From Candidatus Accumulibacter contiguus (lineage in GTDB: Bacteria; Pseudomonadota; Gammaproteobacteria; Burkholderiales; Rhodocyclaceae), in contig NZ_SPMX01000071.1 of NCBI RefSeq assembly GCF_012940005.1, positions 1-49,446 of the forward strand: a stretch of DNA of 49,446 nt, given 5' to 3'. Positions 41,698-49,446 of this stretch are shown here, piece after piece. A model generated the notes under the pieces. It saw only the letters and a program-made list of their open reading frames with translations, ran no database searches and had not been told where the DNA came from. Each line of letters starts with the position of its first letter. Within the stretch, counting starts at the first letter, position 1. The position numbers and the translations under genes are program-made.

Positions 41698-42189
41698 ATG
41701 CGACTAACCACCAAAGGACGTTTCGCAGTGACTGCGATGATCGACCTGGCATTGCGCTGCAGTGAAGGGCCGGTGTCTCTGGCCGGAATCAGCGATCGTC
41801 AGAAAATTTCCCTTTCCTATCTGGAGCAGTTGTTCGGCAAGCTGCGCCGCTACGGCCTCGTCGAAAGCGTGCGTGGCCCCGGTGGCGGCTACTGTCTGGC
41901 GCGGCCAACCAGTGAAATGACGGTCACCGACATCATTCGTGCCGTCGATGAGCCACTCGATGCAACGCAATGCGGTGGCCGCGAGAACTGCCGCGACGAC
42001 GAGCGCTGCATGACCCACGAGTTGTGGTCGACGCTGAACGACAAGATGTACGAGTTTCTCAGTTCGGTGACGCTGGCCGAGCTGGTCAATCAGCAACTCC
42101 AGAAAACCGGCGGCCAGGTCGCTGTGGTCCATGATGCGCGCCGCAACAGGCCGCGGGCACGTGCCAAGGCCGTGGCCCTCGAAAGTTGA
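41698..42189 (+). CDS. iscR: Fe-S cluster transcription regulator IscR
   Basis: A 163-residue Rrf2-type winged-helix protein that senses cellular Fe-S status. '[19 protein letters not shown]' is the standard start and '[25 protein letters not shown]' the DNA-recognition helix and wing. Cluster ligands Cys92, Cys98 and Cys104 plus His107 lie in '[20 protein letters not shown]', exactly as in E. coli. The promoter bears its own operator, so it is autoregulated. First gene of the isc operon. Confidence 0.96.
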   Translation: MRLTTKGRFAVTAMIDLALRCSEGPVSLAGISDRQKISLSYLEQLFGKLRRYGLVESVRGPGGGYCLARPTSEMTVTDIIRAVDEPLDATQCGGRENCRDDERCMTHELWSTLNDKMYEFLSSVTLAELVNQQLQKTGGQVAVVHDARRNRPRARAKAVALES

Positions 42190-42201
42190 GTGTCGACCGC
42201 C

Positions 42202-43359
42202 ATGTTCGCGCCCGTGTATTTCGACCACAATGCCAGTACCCCGACTGATCCGGCGGTGCTCGAGGCGATGCTGCCCTATCTTTCGGCGCAGTTCGGCAAT
42301 GCCTCGAGCCGGCACGAGTATGGTCGGGCGGCGCGGCGGGCGATCGACGAGGCGCGCAGTCAGGTCGCTGCGGCGGTCGGTGCGCATGCCAGTGAAGTGG
42401 TGTTTACCAGTGGCGGTTCGGAAGCCAACAATCTGCTGATCAAGGGCGCCGCCGCTTGTCTGAAGCCTGGCTTGTTGGCCGTCAGCGCGATTGAGCACCC
42501 GTGTGTGATCAAGCCCGCCGAGCAATTGTGCAAACGCGGCTGGATGCTTGAGAAACTGGCGGTCGACGCCGACGGCCGAGTCGATGTCGGCCACTTCGCG
42601 GAGGTGATGGCCCGAAAACCGAAGATCGTTTCGGTGATCCTGGCCAACAACGAAACCGGCGTGTTGCAGGATGTCGAATCGCTCGCCGATTGCGCGCGCA
42701 TGGCCGGCGCCTGGTTTCATACCGATGCGGTGCAGGCGGTCGGCAAGCTGGCTGTCGATTTTCGTCGTCTCAATGCTGCCGGAGTGCATGCGCTGACCTT
42801 GTCGGCGCACAAGATCGGCGGCCCCAAGGGTGCGGCGGCCCTGGTGCTCGACAAGCGTGTCGAACTGGAGCCACTGATTGCCGGCGGTGGCCACGAGCGC
42901 GGATTACGTTCGGGAACCGAGAACGTCGCGTCAATCGTCGGTTTCGGCGTCGCCTGTACTCTCGCCACAGAGCGCCGGGTAAGGCTGGCACAGCGTCTGC
43001 TCGAATTGCGCGGGCAGCTCGAAGCCGGCCTCCTCGGCCTCGGTGCGACGCTCTTCGGCCAGGCTGCCGAACGCCTGCCGAACACCGTTTATTTCTCGTT
43101 CCCTGAACTCGATGGTGAAACTCTGGTCGGACATCTGGACCGTGCCGGCTACGCGGTAGCCAGCGGTGCAGCCTGTTCGAGTGCCAACCCCGAGCCCTCG
43201 CATGTGCTGCGGGCGATGGGGGTCGATCCCGAACTGGCGCGTGGCGCAGTGCGTGTCAGCCTCGGTCGCGGCAACAGCAAGGAACAGGTCGCCGGCTTTC
43301 TGAATACGCTGCAGGCCACCATCGCGGGCTTGCAGCGGCTGAGTGCGATGAGCGCCTGA
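42202..43359 (+). CDS. Cysteine desulfurase, NifS/IscS-like (first of a tandem pair)
   Basis: About 385 residues; a PLP enzyme that takes sulfur from cysteine. Motifs: '[13 protein letters not shown]', '[14 protein letters not shown]', '[10 protein letters not shown]', the PLP-binding Lys in '[16 protein letters not shown]', and the active-site Cys loop '[17 protein letters not shown]'. An earlier GTG (42190) is possible; I chose ATG 42202. It lies between iscR and the true iscS, not part of the E. coli operon. It is divergent from IscS (shorter C-terminus, no '[12 protein letters not shown]' loop variation) and may serve a different acceptor. Confidence 0.9.
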   Translation: MFAPVYFDHNASTPTDPAVLEAMLPYLSAQFGNASSRHEYGRAARRAIDEARSQVAAAVGAHASEVVFTSGGSEANNLLIKGAAACLKPGLLAVSAIEHPCVIKPAEQLCKRGWMLEKLAVDADGRVDVGHFAEVMARKPKIVSVILANNETGVLQDVESLADCARMAGAWFHTDAVQAVGKLAVDFRRLNAAGVHALTLSAHKIGGPKGAAALVLDKRVELEPLIAGGGHERGLRSGTENVASIVGFGVACTLATERRVRLAQRLLELRGQLEAGLLGLGATLFGQAAERLPNTVYFSFPELDGETLVGHLDRAGYAVASGAACSSANPEPSHVLRAMGVDPELARGAVRVSLGRGNSKEQVAGFLNTLQATIAGLQRLSAMSA

Positions 43360-43417
43360 GAGCGCCCGAAGACCAACTGATGATCTGCAAGAACATGGAC
43401 AACCCGGAGCAAGAGCA

Positions 43418-44630
43418 ATGCTGAAACTGCCCATCTATCTCGATTATTCGGCCACGACGCCGGTCGATCCGCGCGTGGCGGAGAAGATGATTCCTTATCT
43501 GGTCGAGAAATTCGGCAACCCTGCCTCACGCTCGCACTCCTTCGGCTGGGAGGCCGAAGCTGCGGTCGAGGAAGCACGAGAAGAAGTGGCCAGGCTGGTC
43601 AATGCCGACACCAAGGAGATCGTCTGGACCTCGGGCGCGACCGAGTCGAACAACCTGGCGCTGAAGGGCGCGGCACAGTTCTACGCCGGCAAGGGCAAGC
43701 ATCTGGTGACGGTCAAGACCGAGCACAAGGCGGTTCTCGATACTTGCCGCGAACTCGAGCGGCAGGGCTTTGAAGTCAGCTACCTCGACGTCAGGGACGA
43801 CGGCCTGCTCGACCTGGATATGTTCCAGGCGGCACTGCGCCCGGATACGATCGTCGTCTCGGTGATGTTGGTCAATAACGAGATCGGGGTCATCCAGCCG
43901 ATCGCCGAGATCGGCGAGATCTGCCGTGCCAGGGGAATCCTCTTTCATGTCGATGCGGCGCAGGCGACCGGCAAGGTGGCGATCGATCTCGCGGCACTCA
44001 AGGTCGATCTGATGAGTTTCTCGGCGCACAAGACTTACGGCCCGAAAGGGATCGGCGCGCTGTACGTGCGGCGGAAACCGCGCGTTCGCCTGAATGCGCA
44101 GATGCATGGCGGTGGCCACGAACGTGGCTTCCGTTCCGGCACGCTGCCGACGCATCAGATCGTCGGCATGGGTGAGGCTTTCCGCTTGGCACGCCTGGAG
44201 ATGGGCGCCGAGAACGAGCGGATCCGCATGCTGCGCGATCGCCTGCTCAAAGGGCTGTCGGACATCGAGCATGTCTATGTCAATGGCGACATGGAACGGC
44301 GGGTGCCGCACAACCTGAATATCAGTTTCGCCTACGTCGAAGGCGAATCGTTGCTGATGGCGATCAAGGATCTCGCGGTATCGTCGGGATCGGCTTGTAC
44401 ATCAGCCTCGCTCGAACCGTCGTACGTCCTGCGTGCGCTTGGCCGTGAGGATGAACTCGCGCACAGCTCGATCCGGTTTACCCTCGGCCGTTTCACCAGC
44501 GTCGGAGGACATCGACTATGCGATCAAGCTCCTGCACGACAAGATTGGCCGCTTGCGCGAACTCTCGCCGCTGTGGGAAATGGTGCAGGACGGTGTTGAC
44601 CTGAGTTCGGTTCAGTGGGCCGCTCATTGA
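43418..44630 (+). pseudogene. iscS: Cysteine desulfurase IscS, frame broken near the C-terminus
   Basis: Main cysteine desulfurase of Fe-S assembly. '[15 protein letters not shown]', '[12 protein letters not shown]', '[14 protein letters not shown]', PLP Lys in '[18 protein letters not shown]' and active-site Cys in '[21 protein letters not shown]' match IscS. The first frame reads on past '[10 protein letters not shown]' into nonsense ('[13 protein letters not shown]'), while '[20 protein letters not shown]' and the IscU-binding end '[12 protein letters not shown]' follow in another frame. Dropping one G at 44504-44505 restores a normal ~403-residue protein. It is more likely a base-call error than loss of an essential gene. 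Confidence 0.9.
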
Positions 44631-44654
44631 TGAATGTATTGAAGGAGAAACAAC

Positions 44655-45050
44655 ATGTCGTACAGTGTCAAGGTTCTGGATCACTACGAAAATCCACGTA
44701 ATGTCGGATCGTTCGGCAAGGAAGAGGAGGGCGTGGCCACCGGCATGGTCGGCGCACCCGCCTGCGGCGACGTGATGAAGCTGCAGATCAAGGTCGGCAA
44801 GGGCGGCGTCATCGAAGACGCCAAGTTCAAGACCTACGGTTGCGGCTCGGCGATCGCTTCGTCTTCGCTGGTGACCGAGTGGGTCAAGGGCAAGACCATC
44901 GATCAGGCGCTGGACATCAAGAACACCCAGATCGCCGACGAGCTGGCTTTGCCGCCGGTCAAGATCCACTGCTCGATTCTTGCCGAGGATGCGATCAAGG
45001 CGGCAGTCGCCGATTACAAGAAAAAGCACAGCGAACAGGTTTCGGCTTGA
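44655..45050 (+). CDS. iscU: Fe-S cluster scaffold IscU
   Basis: A 131-residue scaffold on which [2Fe-2S] clusters are built. Ligands Cys37 ('GAPACGDVM', with Asp39), Cys63 ('[12 protein letters not shown]'), His105 and Cys106 ('[14 protein letters not shown]') are all present. The LPPVK motif bound by the chaperone HscA is at 99-103. AAGGAG precedes the ATG. It follows iscS by 24 nt. Confidence 0.97.
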   Translation: MSYSVKVLDHYENPRNVGSFGKEEEGVATGMVGAPACGDVMKLQIKVGKGGVIEDAKFKTYGCGSAIASSSLVTEWVKGKTIDQALDIKNTQIADELALPPVKIHCSILAEDAIKAAVADYKKKHSEQVSA

Positions 45051-45079
45051 CAGACCACAGTACAGCAGGAGGTTTTTGC

Positions 45080-45403
45080 ATGGCAGTGACGCTTTCTGAA
45101 CGGGCAGCGAGCCACGTTGCGAATTTCATGCTCAAGCGCGGCAAGGGGATCGGGCTGCGTGTCGGCGTGCGTACCAGTGGCTGCTCGGGAATGGCTTACA
45201 AACTCGAGTTTGCCGATGTCGCGCACCCGGACGACATCGAGTTCGAGTCGCATGGTGTAAAGGTTCTGATTGATCCGAAAAGTCTGCCCTACCTCGACGG
45301 TACCGAACTCGACTTTGCACGTGAGGGGCTGAACGAGGGGTTCCGCTTCAACAACCCGAATGTCAAGGACGCCTGCGGCTGCGGCGAAAGTTTCAACGTC
45401 TGA
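45080..45403 (+). CDS. iscA: Fe-S assembly A-type carrier IscA
   Basis: A 107-residue A-type carrier that passes Fe-S clusters (or iron) from IscU to target proteins. The three Cys ligands are at 35 ('[13 protein letters not shown]'), 99 and 101 ('[11 protein letters not shown]'). AGCAGGAGG lies before ATG 45080; the open frame runs upstream into iscU but is not coding. Gene order iscU-iscA-hscB is standard. Confidence 0.96.
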   Translation: MAVTLSERAASHVANFMLKRGKGIGLRVGVRTSGCSGMAYKLEFADVAHPDDIEFESHGVKVLIDPKSLPYLDGTELDFAREGLNEGFRFNNPNVKDACGCGESFNV

Positions 45404-45473
45404 GCTTGGGCAAGCCGGGCATGCGACAGGCTTGACGGCCAGCTACCTGTGCGAAGACGCGCCGCCGAAAATA

Positions 45474-46001
45474 ATGGACTTCAACGCCGACCACTTTTCC
45501 TTGTTCGAGTTGCCGCCTGCCTTCCGGCTGGATGCGGCACTGCTCGACCGCCGTTATATCGAGATGCAGACGAGAGTGCATCCGGATCGCTTTGCAAGTG
45601 CCGGTGACGCCGAGCGACGGCTGTCGCTGCAATGGGCGACGCGCGTCAATGAAGCCTACCAGACGCTCAAGAAGCCCTTGCCGCGGGCCAGATACCTGTT
45701 GCATCTGGCGGCGCATGATCTCGGCAGCGAGAACAATGCCCTGATGCCCGCCGATTTCCTGGTCGAACAGATGGAATGGCGCGAGGCGGTTGCCGAAGCG
45801 CGCAGCGCTGGCGAACACCATGAACTCGAGCATCTGCACCATCGTCTGCAGCGGGATCTGCTTGAACGTTACGAGGAAGTCGCCCGGCTACTGGACGATC
45901 AGCATGATCTGGAGCAGGCCGCCGACCGCGTGCGGCGACTGATGTTCCTGGAGAAGCTGCTCGGCGAGATCGACGACGCGATGGCGGCTTGCGAGGAGTA
46001 G
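45474..46001 (+). CDS. hscB: Fe-S co-chaperone HscB
   Basis: A 175-residue J-domain protein that brings IscU to HscA and stimulates its ATPase. The J-domain motif HPD is at 36-38 ('TRVHPDRF'), followed by '[17 protein letters not shown]' and a C-terminal three-helix bundle ('[12 protein letters not shown]', '[11 protein letters not shown]') that binds IscU. ATG 45474 is taken since it gives the family start '[12 protein letters not shown]'. It precedes hscA by 55 nt. Confidence 0.95.
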   Translation: MDFNADHFSLFELPPAFRLDAALLDRRYIEMQTRVHPDRFASAGDAERRLSLQWATRVNEAYQTLKKPLPRARYLLHLAAHDLGSENNALMPADFLVEQMEWREAVAEARSAGEHHELEHLHHRLQRDLLERYEEVARLLDDQHDLEQAADRVRRLMFLEKLLGEIDDAMAACEE

Positions 46002-46056
46002 TTCGTCATCCAGACTGCTGCGCCAAATCACCAGCAACACGTACCAGGACTTTTTC

Positions 46057-47959
46057 ATGGCTTTATTACAGATTGCGGAACCAGGCGAATCCACAGTGCC
46101 GCACCAGCACCGGCTGGCTGTCGGCATCGACCTGGGGACGACCAACTCCCTGGTTGCGACGGTGCGCAGCGGCCTGGCCATCGTCCTCAGCGACGAACTC
46201 GGGCGTCCCCTGCTGCCTTCGGTGGTGCACTATCGGCCGGACGGCAGCAGTGAAGTCGGTTACGAAGCCGCGGCCAGGCAGGCCGTCGATCCGCGCAACA
46301 CCATCGTCTCGGTCAAGCGCTTCATGGGTCGCGGGCTGGCGGACGTCGCTCATCACAAGAGCATGCCCTATGTTTTCGACGACACACCGGGCATGCTGCG
46401 CCTGCACACCGCTGCCGGGTTGAAGAGTCCGGTCGAAGTTTCGGCCGAGATCCTGCACACCTTGCGTCTGCGCGCCGAGGCCTCACTGGGCGGATCTATC
46501 GTTGGCGCGGTAATCACCGTTCCCGCCTACTTCGACGATGCGCAGCGCCAGGCCACCAAGGACGCCGCCAGACTCGCCGGACTGCCGGTACTGCGCCTGC
46601 TCAACGAGCCGACCGCGGCAGCGATTGCCTATGGGCTGGACAACGCTGCCGAAGGCGTCTATGCGGTCTATGACCTCGGCGGTGGCACTTTCGACATCTC
46701 GATCCTCAGACTGTCGCGCGGCATTTTCGAGGTGCTGGCGACGGGCGGCGACTCGGCGCTCGGCGGTGACGATTTCGACCATCGCATCTTCTGCTGGATC
46801 CTCGAAGAAGCCAGACTCAAACCCCTGTCGGTCGAGGATGCCCGGATGCTCCTGACACGCGCTCGTGAAGCCAAGGAATACCTGACCTTTCACGGCCTTG
46901 CCCAGATCAACGCGCGCTTAAACAGTGGCGAGCAGGTCGATCTGACGCTCACCACCGAAATCTTTGCCGAGATCACCCAGACCCTGGTCGCCAAGACCAT
47001 GCAGCCGGTCAAAAAAAGCGCTGCGTGACGCTGGTCTGTCGGTTACCGAGGTCAAGGGCGTGGTGATGGTCGGCGGCGCCACGCGCATGCCGCAGGTGCA
47101 GCGCGCCGTTGGTGACTTCTTCCGCCAGGATCCGCTGAACAATCTCGATCCCGACAAGGTCGTCGCCATCGGAGCGGCCAAACAGGCCAATCTGTTGGCC
47201 GGCAACGGCCTGGCCGGCGAAGACTGGCTGCTGCTCGACGTGATACCGCTATCGTTGGGTCTCGAAACCATGGGCGGTCTGGTCGAAAAGATCATTCCCC
47301 GCAATTCGACGATTCCGACGGCGCGCGCGCAGGAGTTCACCACCTTCCGCGACGGCCAGACGGCGCTCGCCGTGCATGTCGTGCAGGGAGAACGCGAACT
47401 GGTCAGCGATTGCCGTTCGCTGGCGCGCTTTGAACTGCGCGGTATTCCGCCACTGGTCGCGGGCGCCGCCCGCATTCGCGTCACTTTTCAGGTCGACGCC
47501 GACGGCCTGCTGGGAGTGACTGCTCGCGAACAGACTTCCGGCGTCGAAGCCAGTATCGTCGTCAAGCCTTCCTACGGACTGACCGATGACGAGATCGCCG
47601 GCATGCTCAAGGACTCGCTGCTGCACGTCAAGGACGACGCGCTGCAGCGCGCGCTCAAGGAAATGCAGGTCGATGCCGAACGGCTGATCGAAGCGGTACG
47701 TTCCGCCTTGACCAACGACCGGGAATTGCTCAGTGCCGACGAACTGGCACGCATCGACAGCGACATCGTCAAGCTGCAAGCAGCCGCACGCGGCGACAAG
47801 CGCCGCCAGATCATGCTGGCGATCGACGACCTCGAAGCCGACACCAAGGATTTCGCGGCACGGCGCATGGACAAATCGATCCGGCGTGCTTTCGCCGGTC
47901 GCAACATCAGCGAGCTGGACAGCGAAGCAGTCGTGGCGAAGACGGAAGAGACCGTATGA
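46057..47959 (+). pseudogene. hscA: Fe-S chaperone HscA, frame broken at an A7 run
   Basis: Hsp70-type ATPase that acts on the IscU LPPVK motif to release clusters. The first frame holds the ATPase parts '[15 protein letters not shown]', '[20 protein letters not shown]', '[14 protein letters not shown]' and '[14 protein letters not shown]', and stops after 'MQPVKKSAA'. The second frame restarts at '[27 protein letters not shown]' and covers the substrate domain ('[22 protein letters not shown]') to the TGA at 47959. Reading A7 at 47011-47017 as A6 restores a protein of about 633 residues, the usual size is about 620. ATGA overlap with fdx. The break is most likely a homopolymer error. Confidence 0.9.
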
Positions 47960-48297
47960 CCCAGGTCGTCGTTCTGCCGCATATCGAACTCTGTCCTGAT
48001 GGCGCGGTGATCGACGCGCGACCCGGTGAATCGCTGTGTCAGAACCTGCTCGAGAACGGCATCGCCATCGAACATGCCTGCGAGATGTCCTGCGCCTGTA
48101 CCACCTGTCACGTCATCGTCCGTGAAGGCTTTGCCGCGCTTGAACCTTCCGACGAGGTCGAGGACGACCTGCTCGACAAGGCCTGGGGTCTCGAACCGAA
48201 TTCACGCCTGTCGTGTCAGGCGATCGTCAACGCAACGCCGCTGCTGATCGAGATCCCGCGTTACTCGATCAACATGACCAAGGAGGGCCATCGATGA
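47956..48297 (+). CDS. fdx: ISC-type [2Fe-2S] ferredoxin
   Basis: A 113-residue adrenodoxin-like ferredoxin that supplies electrons for cluster assembly. The four ligands Cys42, Cys48, Cys51 ('[16 protein letters not shown]') and Cys87 ('RLSCQAIV') lie at the same numbers as in E. coli Fdx. It overlaps hscA (ATGA) and iscX (ATGA). Confidence 0.96.
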   Translation: MTQVVVLPHIELCPDGAVIDARPGESLCQNLLENGIAIEHACEMSCACTTCHVIVREGFAALEPSDEVEDDLLDKAWGLEPNSRLSCQAIVNATPLLIEIPRYSINMTKEGHR

Positions 48298-48488
48298 AAT
48301 GGACCGACATCAACGAAATAGCCATCGAACTCGCCGAAGCGCATCCAGAGCTCGACCCGCTGAAGATCAACTTTGTCGACCTGATGAATTGGGTGCTGGC
48401 CTTGCCCGGCTTTGACGATGATTTCAGACATTGTGGCGAGAAAATCCTTGAGGCCATCCAGCAAGCCTGGATCGACGAACTGGCATGA
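48294..48488 (+). CDS. iscX: Fe-S assembly protein IscX
   Basis: A 64-residue acidic protein that binds IscS and tunes its activity, perhaps as an iron-dependent regulator. '[23 protein letters not shown]', 'FVDLMNWVLALPGFDDD' and 'GEKILEAIQQAWIDEL' match IscX throughout. It overlaps fdx by ATGA and the next gene by ATGA. Final gene of the operon in E. coli; here another gene is coupled after it. Confidence 0.95.
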   Translation: MKWTDINEIAIELAEAHPELDPLKINFVDLMNWVLALPGFDDDFRHCGEKILEAIQQAWIDELA

Positions 48489-48874
48489 AGCCCGACGACA
48501 TGGGCGGCGGCCAGCGCAACGTTCTCGGCGGGCCTCTGGGATCCTGCAGCGAGAAGCCGGTGACCGGATTTTTTCGGGACGGTTGCTGCAATACCAGCGA
48601 CGAAGACTTCGGCAGCCATACCATTTGCGTGCTGCTGACCGCCGACTTCCTCGAATTCTCGAAGGCGCGTGGCAACGACCTGTCGACGCCGCGGCCAGAA
48701 TTCGGCTTTCCCGGCTTGCACCCCGGCGACCGCTGGTGCCTCTGTGCCGCCCGTTGGCGCGAAGCCCTGCACGCCGGCAAGGCGCCGCGCGTCGTTCTCA
48801 ACGCCACCAACGAAGCCGCACTCCTGATCGTCGGCCTCGATGACCTCAAGCGTTATGCGATCGATCTGAACTGA
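48485..48874 (+). CDS. DUF2237 family protein
   Basis: A 129-residue protein of unknown function of the DUF2237 family. 'NVLGGPLGSCS', 'TGFFRDGCCNTSDEDFGSHTICV', 'FLEFSKARGNDLSTP', 'FPGLHPGDRWCLCAARWREAL' and 'VVLNATNEAALL' are the conserved blocks, with several Cys (in 'GSCS', 'DGCCN', 'WCLC') that might bind a metal or cluster. The ATG at 48485 overlaps the iscX stop (ATGA), so it is translated with the isc operon. That link is the only functional hint; a role in Fe-S or redox handling is inference. Confidence 0.85.
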   Translation: MKPDDMGGGQRNVLGGPLGSCSEKPVTGFFRDGCCNTSDEDFGSHTICVLLTADFLEFSKARGNDLSTPRPEFGFPGLHPGDRWCLCAARWREALHAGKAPRVVLNATNEAALLIVGLDDLKRYAIDLN

Positions 48875-48943
48875 ATCTCTGCTTAAGAAAACCCGCAGTC
48901 TGCCGTTCTAGGGAGTACCCCCCAATCTACTCAGGCAGCCACC

Positions 48944-49062
48944 ATGAAAATCGCCAGTTCCGAGATGCAAATGCTCTCTTCGCATGTGGCAGCGCAACAA
49001 ACGGAAGTCCGTGAATCGACGCGCATGTGGATCGGGGCTCAACGGCCGGACTTCGAGGGAGG
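48944..49062 (+). pseudogene. N-terminal stump of an unknown gene broken by an IS element
   Basis: From ATG 48944 the product starts MKIASSEMQMLSSHVAAQQ and continues 'TEVRESTRMWIGAQRPDFEG'; it then loses sense near 49063 where ISAzo13-type sequence begins in the opposite direction. The open frame carries on within the IS to 49270 but the later part has Trp/Cys-rich nonsense. No family is recognised. The interval 48875-48943 before it holds only a leader. The rest of the gene presumably lies beyond the IS, outside the window. Confidence 0.55.
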
Positions 49063-49097
49063 TGATAAGTATCTGTCCAGAAATAAGTTGTACAAGT

Positions 49098-49446
49098 TCA
49101 AACCGATGGCCGGATGGTGTAGTTCCATTCACCATGAAACTCGGAGCGTTCTATGTGAACTTTATCGAGTTCATCATCAGTCACGTGTATGCCTTTCGCG
49201 TAGGTGTTGGTATCCATCTCCGCCTCAATTTTTAGGCCTGCTTGTGTGGTGGTGGCAGCAATCAAATTGACGATGACCTCATGGCTGACCAGAGGCTTTC
49301 CTCGCCAATTCATACTGATGTAGCTGAACATCCGATGTTCGATCTTATTCCATTTGCTAGTTCCCGGTGGAAAATGGCAGATCGAGATGCATAGGCCGGT
49401 TTGGTCGGCCAGACGCTGTAAAGCGACCTTCCATAACCGTACTCTC
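49098..49446 (-). CDS. ISAzo13-family transposase, C-terminal part (runs off the window)
   Basis: The minus-strand frame from the window edge to the stop at 49098 reads 'ICHFPPGTSKWNKIEHRMFS' then 'YISMNWRGKPLVSHEVIVNL' and 'ATTTQAGLKIEAEMDTNTY', ending 'HIERSEFHGEWNYTIRPSV'. 'GTSKWNKIEHRLF' and 'EFHGEWNY' are signatures of ISAzo13 (DDE, Rhodopirellula-type) transposases; the Glu in 'NKIEH' should be the last of the DDE triad. About 115 residues are visible. The left IS end should lie near 49063, where the broken gene's sense stops. Confidence 0.82.
   Translation of the reverse strand, partial: RVRLWKVALQRLADQTGLCISICHFPPGTSKWNKIEHRMFSYISMNWRGKPLVSHEVIVNLIAATTTQAGLKIEAEMDTNTYAKGIHVTDDELDKVHIERSEFHGEWNYTIRPSV

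Noticed and set aside
47011-47017. A7 run in hscA as a programmed frameshift site
   Set aside because: HscA is normally one continuous protein, the stop falls three codons later, and four other genes here show the same type of one-base run error. No stimulating stem or Shine-Dalgarno-like element was seen.

Overview
The window reads as a piece of a GC-rich betaproteobacterial chromosome. The likeliest source is a polyphosphate-accumulating member of the Rhodocyclales or 'Candidatus Accumulibacter' type. That assignment is inferred from gene content: a complete Pst/Pho phosphate regulon with two phoU paralogues, a class I PPK2 polyphosphate kinase, PEP-CTERM proteins, and an isc cluster in the gammaproteobacterial order suhB / trmJ - iscRSUA - hscBA - fdx - iscX. 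No taxonomic marker is present to prove it.

Layout. 1-3051 is the integrase end of a genomic island. It holds an IS1634-type transposase start, an AlpA-like regulator, an unknown gene and a P4-type tyrosine integrase, and it ends in a 3' fragment of tRNA-Pro(GGG) followed by that tRNA's terminator. 3139-5701 holds two divergent WaaP/Kdo-kinase-like genes and a methyltransferase. 5869-9343 is a leftward acyl-CoA ligase / SDR / alpha-beta hydrolase group. 10003-11094 encodes a dihaem cytochrome c. 11186-18632 is the phosphate regulon phoU1-pstSCAB-phoU2-phoB-phoR, with a Pho box in front. 18864-23546 holds ETF-ubiquinone oxidoreductase, queG, tsaE and an AMIN-domain amidase. 23673-29730 reads leftward: ppk2, fabI, a maoC-pta fusion, ackA and malQ. 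29882-35729 is a leftward RND efflux operon. 36453-39032 is a repeat-rich stretch with two 5'-truncated PEP-CTERM genes around a 527-residue protein that carries an HPr-like segment. 39124-48874 is suhB, trmJ, cysE and the isc operon, ending in a coupled DUF2237 gene. The window closes with a small gene broken by an ISAzo13-type element.

How the parts work together. Phosphate uptake (Pst), its signalling (PhoU/PhoB/PhoR) and polyphosphate turnover (PPK2) suggest phosphate storage. FabI, MaoC-PTA and acetate kinase together suggest interconversion of acyl-CoA, acyl-phosphate and acetate. The isc operon shows a near-consensus IscR operator over its -35 box, consistent with Fe-S feedback control.

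Two global cautions. Five otherwise normal genes (the unknown island gene, the methyltransferase, ETF-QO, iscS, hscA) are each broken by a one-base change in the length of a short homopolymer run, so I read them as probable sequencing errors rather than real pseudogenes. A family of dispersed repeats sits between genes and at the broken ends of both PEP-CTERM genes. I did not find a CRISPR array, an rRNA or a complete tRNA.
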